Under the pieces are notes generated by a model, which saw nothing but the letters and a program-made list of their open reading frames with translations, did not search any database and was not told the origin of the DNA. Shown here in pieces: positions 55,991 through 64,000 of a stretch of 64,000 bases of DNA (position 1 is the first letter of the stretch; every line of letters starts with the position of its first letter). The DNA is from Leptodontidium sp. MPI-SDFR-AT-0119 (taxonomy: Eukaryota; Ascomycota; Leotiomycetes; Helotiales; Leptodontidiaceae), in NCBI GenBank assembly GCA_020726505.1, contig JAHLEZ010000009.1:2170001-2234000 (forward strand), given 5' to 3'. The position numbers and the translations under genes are program-made.

Positions 55991-57311
55991 TATCGTCGAA
56001 AAGGAAGCTGAAGGAATTCGAGAGTGGATGATAAGAACAAAAACCTAGGATCCTGAATTCACATTCAATCTTTGGAGTTCGAGCCTCTAGCCTTGAACTT
56101 AGGCAGCTGTGGATCGACTTGGAGAGGGAGGTCAATGCAGCTAGAGAGGTTATATTTCTCTCCCTCGGTGAGCTGATGTTTCTTGAATGATTGTTCTTCT
56201 AGGGAGAACGTTTCATGTAGCTGGAAAGCGTGGTTTGAATTTGGTTGAGGAGCTGATGTTTCTCCAGTGATTCTGAGGTGGGCGTTTGATGTCGTTCGGG
56301 AGGTTGGTTTTGTTTTTGTTGCGGAGTTGAGGTAGTGCAGAAGCTTGGTGCTTCTCTGCTGCTAAGATTTATAATCTCGATGAACGATTTTGGCCGGGAC
56401 GGAATTTGAGGTTGGTGATGAAGTTGTGGATATGTCGGAGAAAAGTGAACTTTACTTAGCGCTAAACGCGTTAGAGGCGTCGAATCAACTCCGCAGATCT
56501 CCAAACTCTAGTAATGAGGTGTTTGGGTCTTTTGGAATTGTTATAGAATTTGCGATGTGAATCTGGAGTTGTGGTGGAGGTTGACAGTTGTTTGTTGTTG
56601 TTGTTGAGGAAGAAAAGAGACGAGGCTGCAACGAAAGGTCGGAATGGCCACTAGTGCAGCGAGCCCCCGCTTCTGTCGTGAATGCCGTTCCCATAAACCG
56701 ACCTATCGGGTGTTTCTGCTGCGTGGTAAACTCGGTCTTCATATGTCAATCTTATCAAGTCCTCTCGGAAATGGATACCTTTCACTGGTATGCTGTGCTT
56801 GCAGTTATTGCAGACTTTTCTATTGTTTTCTATAACGACGAGAATTCCAATTAGGTTTCTGCGTACTTGCACGACGTACACACCTTATCTCATCTCATAG
56901 CAGACCCATCAGCATGCCCTGTTCCAACTTGCTGCGATGGGAGGGCTGGATATCGGTGTTAGGGGTGTTCTCCGAAGGGTTCATCTCCAATCCAAGCCAC
57001 AAAGTTCGGTCGTGGGAAAAAATAGCACATTCTTCCAGCATACGTGCACGATGGCATCAAGCTGCGGCGAGTATGCCAAGGATTTTAGCAATATAAAAAG
57101 GACATCTCGAATGATACGGTATCAGAATAGGAAAGCTATTTTGAGTTACTGTCGAAGAGCGAAAGGGGGATCTTCTAGAACTAGACAGTTCTAAATTACG
57201 CCATGGAGAGCAATATTCAAGTAAACAGGACGAGTGTATTGATTGCGGAGAGGGGTAAAATAGGAATTGTCTGTTGACAAGAAGCACATATACGTAGCGC
57301 GCAACCATGTT
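55991..57311. other. Intergenic, no recognised gene
   Basis: Several frames of 60-100 codons occur on both strands, overlapping each other. None shows a domain. One minus-strand frame (56881-56651) has VCNNC but no matching second pair. The 3' end of the large minus-strand gene lies at the right edge. Confidence 0.45.
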
Positions 57312-60300
57312 TCAATCCACCTCATCTTCTACCGACTGTGCACCGGTTCTTCGCACTTCATTGGTCCCCTCCGCATGCCGTGCCCGTGCATGCTGATTCT
57401 CATCAGGAGCGAGTTCCTCAGGGTCATAGGAGGTCCATGCACCTGGCATCGCTTGTTTCTTTGCACCTGAACTCGAGGCTGCTTTACTTGTCCAGGCCTT
57501 TGTGCCCGCATTACTCATCGCACTCGTTGGCTGCGACTTAACCCCCAAACTACTCTTTATCCAATCCATGCTCAATTTATTCCCACTCTTGAGCCGCAAG
57601 TATACACTGGGTGGAGCCGTCTTATTCAGAACACCCGCGCCTCCTTCCTGCATCTGCACCAATTGTCTTCCGTACACAGGAATGATCTCCAGATTTTTTA
57701 CAATAGCCACTAGGTCCTCCGTCCGGGGAACTTTGTCTTCGGCGCGGTCAATGGCCTCCTCGATCGCATCGAACTGCTTCCGATACACTTCTTTCTGGTC
57801 GCGGAAGTCACTCGCCTGATCGATTTTACCCAGAACCATAGCATCCCTGGCCTGGTAGTCGAGATATTTGATGATTGCATCATTGAAAGCCACCATAGCA
57901 TTGTGCTTCAGATAGATGCCGAATATGGCAAGCGACTGTTGCACAAGCTGATTGGCTTTGTCGAGCTGCTTCTTCTCTTTTTCAATCACCGCAAGTATAT
58001 CCTCTAGGGAGGCCAGGCCGTTGACATTGTTCCAGATTGCCTTATAGACAGCGGGATTTGGCAGTGACTCATGATCAAGTCGGTAAGAAACGTGAAGATG
58101 CACCGACCAAGGGTGGCCACAGACTAAGCAGTTTTGCCCATTGTTGCCGAATGCAAAGCACTTCGCAAGCTCCGCAAGGCCCACCGTCTCTTCCGCTGTT
58201 TCGATGTAGTATGCCTTGTGGCAAATCTTGGTATATTGCTTGATGCTGGCCTTGTCTACCAAGACTACTTCACCACACGATGGGTCGGAACACACCGTCT
58301 GGGGTTCTTTCAAATTACGGCGGACAGGGACAATGTAGTCGATCTCGAACTCTTCGTCCAATTTGCGGCCCTCGGCATGAAGTTCGCTGAGCATTTTCTG
58401 CGCCTCTGCATGCTTAGCCTTGGTGGCTTTTATGGCTGTAACTATTGCTACCATGGGCTTCGTCATGCCGGCGATTATATTGCGCGTTCTGTACAGCGCT
58501 AATGTCTCTTGACCGCGATGTACAGGCAATTTCATCGTTGTATGTATAAGTCGGCGGGCCTCCTTGGCTGACTGGATCCAGCTGTCTTCGACTGTCGCTT
58601 GCGATGCGATAGTTTTGTTCCGCAATTTCTTTGCGGCTAGGTACCGAAAAGCCTCTGAATCAAAGAAGAAGCTGTTATGGTATCCAAGGCTCAGACCGGT
58701 AGCCTTATCCTTCAAAAGGGTCTCAAGCGGTGTCCGCGTGTCTCCAAAGCTAAAATTGGTGTTACGGGCATTCGTGCATCCGAACACCATGTTTTTGGAC
58801 GTCTCCTTGTGTTAGTGTGACAGTAGCTCAGTGACACAGAAGTCGAAGACTGGTCCAAGACGTGCACTGTTCGGTTTAAGCAGCAAGAGTACAGTGTGGA
58901 TTTTGTCAACTGACTCGAGAGTGTTGAGGATATCCTTCACATTTTCATGGTCTCGAGCGACACCCCGCGTGTCTCCTATACCCGGTGTGTCGATGAGGCT
59001 AAACCGCTTCCCATCAAGCTCAAATCGATAGGTGACGGATTTTTGTGTAGCAGACTGTCCCTTTCGTGAGAACTGTTCGAACTCCCCTGCATGCCCGACG
59101 GTGACGTGGAATGTTTCGTCTCTTTCATCGCGGCGCTCATCGAAGGAGAATTCGCTAGGAATTGCAAACTGAAGTGGGCCCTCATCAGCCAGTGCGTCAC
59201 TCAGAGATCCAAACTTCATGTAGTTGACAAAGGCGTTGATGAACGTCGATTTTCCCACCCTAGTTTCGCCCAGGATCAGGATGTTGTACTCCTCAAATGG
59301 ATCCAGAGCCTTCAGTACGGTACGCATGGCTTCAGTATCCCTGTATTGCTCGTACCGTGTCCCGTGCTTGTTACTGCTACACTTAAAACTTGCATCGGGA
59401 ACCATGTATCGCCCACAATCGCAATAAAAATAGTCATCTGTAAATCCGAAGCAAACCCGCTCTCTGCAAATAGGACAGGTCCATTCCAGGACATTGTTCG
59501 CGAAGCAATGTCTGCCAGGGCATTTGATCCGAACGATGCGACGTCCTGCAGGAGGGTTGAAGGCGGTGGGGCGTTCCAAATCGCTCATGTCCATGCAGTG
59601 CATAAGGTCCTTATCTGCGAGATCTAGGTACTCCTGGACCACATCCTCAACAACAACTTCGTGTCCACGCACCTGCTGAATCAACGCCTTGGCCAACTGC
59701 CTTTGGCTTCCAACATCACAGTCGACGACAGTAATCAAATAAGAATCATTATTGTTTTTCAACAAGTCCATCAGTCTCTTGTAGGTTGAGAGAAACTCCG
59801 GCATAGCCCTGGTAGCCTCGTTGTAATACAACACGTACAGATCCTTGGAATCAGCGTTGCTGTAGAGGCTCTGCAGGTCACTTGCGTTGTTTCCAATGTA
59901 TATTGCTCCAAGCAGTTCCAACTGCTTTGCCAACTTTATCTTGTCCAAGTACTCGAAAGTAATCGTGAGAGCAGCTTCAGGTGCTGTTTGCTCGGTTTCC
60001 TGATCCGCAAGCAACGCCCGTAAAGCTTGCATGTCATCGTCTCCCGACCTAACGGCGAGAAGACCAGCACCGAAACTCCTTTTTGAGATTTTCTCCTGGC
60101 TTATCGCATTGGCTGCATAAGTCCTTGCCCGGGCTATGTGTGTGGCCGGTATGCAATACTTGTGTTGAGACACTAAGTCGTAGTAGTCGTTGAGTTGTTG
60201 CTTGGCAGCGGAGGCTCGGTCGAAGTAGTTAATCCAATCTAAGAGACAGTCTTCATCAAGGTCACGTACGACCCTTTCGAGAGGTACCGGATGCTTCAGT

Positions 60301-61223
60301 GCCTTCGCTACCTCGGCAATTGGGATGATCTGGTAAGAGAGGGGTACTCCCTTCCCCTTGTTGGCCTTCTGCATGGCTTCGGGCATGGTCTTAATGAATT
60401 TGCAGACATCTGCATACGTCGTGGGCATGGCTCCGTCCATGACAACGTCCGCACTGACCTTGAACTCGAACGAAGATGCGACTTCCTCGAGTTTGTTGTC
60501 GGATTCAAAGCCTCCACCAGCATGGGCGCAGCCAATTGACTTGATCAAGCTCGTTAGGGGGCCCATCTTTCCCCCCAAAGAAGAGGTTTCATACTTCTCT
60601 TCTCGCTTCTCGGGTCCATCAGCTTGCAACCCATGCTGGCTAGTCGAACCGATGTTCTTCTTACTGGACTTCACAGGCTTTCCGCCCTGGCCTCTATCCA
60701 CTCCGAGCGACCCACTAAAATTGAGAAGCTCGTCAGTAGATGCTTTGGAGCTCTTCACCGTCACAACGCTTCTGGCGCCCCACCGGACACCAACAACAAC
60801 GTGCGTCGCCTCTTCATATTCCAACGCATCCAGGTCCAGTACCGGCCATAGTTTGCTATTAGCAATACGGAGATTCTCGTCCACAGTCCTGATGTTGCAT
60901 AAGGTAGATGCTTGTTGAACAAGGGCACTGGTTTTATTCTGTGACAGATAGTTACCGCTCCCGCTAACTGTCAAAAGCCCGCCCAGGAAACTGGCACTGA
61001 GATCTGCTGTAATGTTGAGCTTAGAGAACTTTTCCTCAAGCGTGTCGCTCATGCAAAGGTCGTAGCTGGTGTATTGAACGTCGGTCGACTCAATGGCTTC
61101 CTCCGGAATCTCGGCGGTGAAGATCGACCGTGACAATACGGTATCGCAAGTCGCATTGTATAGTCTTCCAAGTGCTGCCGCTGGTCCGATGGCGGTACGC
61201 GTTGCTTCCATGTTTCGAGACAT
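57312..61223 (-). pseudogene. SNTX-like / thioredoxin-like / AIG1-type GTPase protein with one internal stop
   Basis: The minus-strand frame starts MSRNMEATRTAIGPAAALGR at 61223. Residues 1-300 resemble the N-terminal domain of stonustoxin-related (SNTX) proteins (ALGRLYNATCDTVL, SASFLGGLLTVSGSGNYL). Then comes a helical part and a thioredoxin-like part (QLELLGAIYIGNNASDLQSL, about 430-520). A Cys cluster follows at about 560-615 (CPGRHCF, WTCPICRERVC). The GTPase domain has the P-loop GETRVGKST at about 652 and DTPGIGD at about 746. TAA at 58814-58812 interrupts the frame, which continues in the same phase to 57312 with MVFGCTNARNTNFSF, a second Cys cluster (CSDPSC, CLVCGHPW) and coiled-coil. 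The stop probably replaces CAA (Gln). Length about 1,303 codons. In fungi such proteins are uncharacterised; relation to animal toxins is by domain only, and a role in immunity or pore formation is conjecture. A truncated 803-residue protein could still be made. Confidence 0.8.
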
Positions 61224-61790
61224 GGCTGCGGTAAGGCTGGGATGCAGCGGTAAAGCTTCACCAGAAGGCGAATTTGCAAGTGACTAGACTGAATATGCTT
61301 ATAGCTTGAGAGGAGTGGATGAACGCCCTTGGTGATACTAGCAGGAGAATGGCCGACCCGTTCCGGCCACAGGGCTGTGAGGTAGCGATTCTGCAGGTTT
61401 CTCAGAGAGTTGGTTGATCGGACCTGGCGCATGGCCATGATAGCCCCGCTTGCCCAAGACTCAGCACAGCCACAAGCTGATTCGAGCCAAGCCACAAAGC
61501 GGATCTTAGGTTAGCTCACTGTCAATTAGCCGGACATCCGCACCTTACCCGCTATGGGTTGGAGGAGCATTTAGGCTGGCTGTCTTGTGGAAGAACCCGA
61601 CGAAAGGCGGACCGAAAGCGAGTAGGCAGGTAATGGTGGCGGGAGGAAGGGGAGAGAGGAGGAAAGTGCTACCCCCGCGGGACCTTGCTTCGCGTAGCTC
61701 TTCCGAGATAGCCTCGCCTTTTCTCTCTACGACTAGACAGCCACCTAGAATCGGGAACTCGTTTATACTTAAGTTATAGTACTAGTCATA
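61224..61790. promoter_or_regulatory. Upstream region of the SNTX-like/GTPase gene
   Basis: It should hold the promoter of the minus-strand gene. Around 61632-61662, GGTGGCGGGAGG followed by a GGGGAGAG purine stretch resembles 48510-48545, suggesting a shared dispersed repeat. Confidence 0.4.
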
Positions 61791-63130
61791 CTACTAGATA
61801 GTAACCTAAACCCCGTTATATAGAAATAAGATTAATTACTTAAGATGTCCTAGAAGTTTACTTACACGAATCTACTTACTTAAGACATAGAAAGCTACTT
61901 AAAGTTCGATTTTCTAAGATATATAGTCTTCCCCTCTAGGAATTATATCCTTAGTTATAAGGTATAAATAGAAGGTAATAACGACGAGATAGCTATTAAT
62001 AATATATAAATAAGGTAATAATCGATATTATTTAAAATTTAAATTCTACTTTATAAACTAACTCCTTAAACTACATTAACGCCAAAGTAATACTTTAAAG
62101 AAATATATAACGCCACGGCTCCTCGCGTATCTTTAGTTAAGCGCCGAAATAAGCCGTACTCTAATATTTAACGGCCGTTAAAAATGGCTTCTTATAACGT
62201 TAGAATTAGGCTAAACGAGTTCTTTAAAGGGCTAAATCTCTTTAGTAATTACGACTTTAACTTACTAATTTATATTATATTAGTCGTTATACTCTTTTTA
62301 AGTCAAGGTGACGTTAGCCTTAGTACTTAATTTTATTAACTTTATATAATTAAGTTTACTAGTAATCTTTAAGAAATTAAGCTATAACTTCGGATCGGGT
62401 CCTTAAATAGCTTTATTATAACATCTAAGCTTTAAGGTATACCGCAACTGCCCCGACATAACACTAAGGAAATCCTATTAAGTATCTCGAAGGCGCCATT
62501 TCCTTGTTTTTATTAGCTAAAATTATCTTCTTTTGCCGATTTATTAAAGCGCCTCCTTTTTACTAATAAAGTATTCTTGTAAGTAAAGGGATTTACTATA
62601 GTTTTTCTATAACTATATATAATAATAGATCGTTCGAAAGTATCTTTATAAGTATTATATAAAAAGCTACTACTAACCTCGTCGCCGGTTTAAGATAAAT
62701 TACACAAGATATTTCGTAGTAAAGTCTTACGACATAGTATATAGTCTTAAGGGACATTACTAGAGATATTTATTAAGTTAATACTTATACTTAAGAATTT
62801 ATTAAGTAAAGTAACGTAACTCTTTATAACACGTAATATTATAGCGCTAATCTTTTCTTTATTAGAAAGAGTACTAAATGTTATAGGCTAATAGACAAAT
62901 TTAAGTCTAAGTATAGAGTTTAGCGAGTAATCTAAGTGATTTAAGCTCAGTTCGAGAAGTATTTATACTATTTTCTCTTTTAGAAATAGTACTAACGGCT
63001 ATAAATACGAAGAGTTATAAAGAGTATATAGAAAAGCTCTTATTACCTCGGATCTGTTTTTTTTTTCATTCTTATTAATTAAAACGCTCTTTATAAAGTT
63101 GGAAAGGCACAGTAAAATAAAGTCTCTTAA
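61791..63130. other. AT-rich RIP-type sequence without recognisable genes
   Basis: Stops occur densely in all frames and TpA is abundant. It looks like decayed repetitive DNA or the lost C-terminal part of the NACHT relic to the right. I cannot assign a family. Confidence 0.5.
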
Positions 63131-64000
63131 CTAGTTACTATCTCTAAAATTACTCGTAATAAGTAGTGGTTCAGGAATCCAGGAAGACCTCCAAATATTA
63201 AAATTTTTGAGGAGCCTTGTTTGGAAATCATGGGTTTTATCGTGGTCATTGCTATGATACGCATAGATAGTAACATCTTCTGCGATAAGCGAGGAATCTA
63301 TATCCCGTATATACCTGTCGCTCTTTTTAACACTTTTAAATACGAGGATAAGGACCGAAGATCTCAACATAGCGACATTTAGTGAGAATGTAGATAAACT
63401 CGTATACGAGAGGATCCTAGCCTACTAAGAGTCTTGCTCTAGAAAGTCTCGAGCCGTCCGATATATATATACTATTGCAGAATGCTACGAGATCGTAAGA
63501 GAATGTTTTATATTTAAAACTTCTAAAAAGCCTGCATAACGCGTAGTGAGGTAGATTTAAGTATCCTCGCATTCCGTATTTAGCTCCTGTGTTAATATTG
63601 TTATAACGGTTTCTAGCTCGTAGTCCTCGCTTAAAGCAGCGAAAAGTTTCACTATAGTCAGCGGAAGGACGCCCTTAGGATGGGCCTGCTAAATTAAGGG
63701 ACAAAGATTTTCGGCATAGTCTCGAGTTGTCGTACGTGCCTTTTCGAAGGGGTCGAGTTCTAGGTGTCTCGTCTTCCTTATTATTTAAAACGCTTTTAAA
63801 GCCCATTTAAGATATATAAGTTTAATTTGCCCGAAAATGGAAGTATACAAAGGGTAAAGATTTGTTAGGAATAACCTTAGTCGTGTCTAAAGTTAAGTTT
63901 TAGAGTCTCTATTATTGGCTCCTCGCAAAAGTAATATAATAACTAGTTTTACCTAGAGAAACACACCTTACGCTCTTTCCGTGATCTCGAGGGCGAGCGA
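63131..64000 (-). pseudogene. NACHT-type receptor remnant, cut by the window edge
   Basis: The minus strand, read from 64000 downward, gives EITERA-stop-GVFL, a block usually reading ITE(K/R)ASGVFLWV behind the NACHT domain, then LYTSIFGQIKLIYLKWALKAF, LEVLNIKHSL and YRTARDFLEQDS, a block usually reading (L/F)HRTARDFLE. The last open piece is 63370-63131. Many stops interrupt, in RIP style. The NACHT ATPase itself would lie to the right of the window. It adds another recognition-type gene to the cluster. Confidence 0.6.

Noticed and set aside
60291..60918. Plus-strand frames of 82-186 codons opposite the SNTX-like gene
   Set aside because: They are shadows of a long, domain-bearing minus-strand frame.

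Overview
The window is from a filamentous ascomycete (Pezizomycotina). The evidence is short GT-AG introns with TACTAAC/CTGAC-type branch points, genes of the HET, SesB/NB-ARC, PNP-ankyrin and NACHT families, and widespread RIP-type damage: CAG, CAA and TGG codons turned into TAG or TAA, meaning CpA to TpA on either strand. I see no tRNA, rRNA or CRISPR array. I cannot name the species.

Layout. 1-5514: the 3' part of an undamaged Ty1/copia element (copia A). It has a long open Gag-Pol frame, an antisense spliced gene behind it and a probable 3' LTR, and it sits in a RIP-wrecked gypsy element. 5515-14515: nested relics on the minus strand (gypsy, an older LTR element, a LINE, another LTR). 14802-21427: a SesB/NB-ARC receptor gene cut by a hAT transposon. 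22186-23107: a divergent carboxymuconolactone-decarboxylase-like gene with one stop. 23521-28731: a HET gene cut by a second hAT. 29007-30578: a Tc1/mariner element. 30948-47967: a HET gene split by a 15.3 kb three-level nest (Tc1/mariner-like, then copia B, then gypsy A), each level with its own target-site duplication. 49110-55990: two HET pseudogenes in inverted orientation around a membrane-protein pseudogene, an old-yellow-enzyme fragment and an intact PNP-ankyrin gene. 57312-61223: a large SNTX-like/GTPase gene with one internal stop. 61790-64000: AT-rich, ending in a NACHT relic.

The strongest new signal is in copia A. The palindrome TCGTACGA occurs 28 times exactly between 65 and 5422, plus about 25 near matches. 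It lies in all three reading frames of the polyprotein (8, 5 and 8 copies) and continues through the non-coding 3' part, then stops at the element's edge. It must therefore be kept at the DNA or RNA level, not for the protein. The same element carries an antisense, multi-intron gene for a Cys-rich (DUF3716-like) protein. The RIP-damaged copia B carries an independent antisense spliced gene (basic, Cys-containing) in the same place. I suggest, as inference, an element-encoded self-recognition or anti-silencing system comparable in logic to the VANC proteins of plant VANDAL transposons, which bind short motifs dispersed in their own element.

The host genes here are mostly allorecognition or immune receptors. 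Most are broken by transposons or by single RIP-type stops, so the region reads as a rapidly turning-over incompatibility-gene cluster in a transposon-rich compartment.
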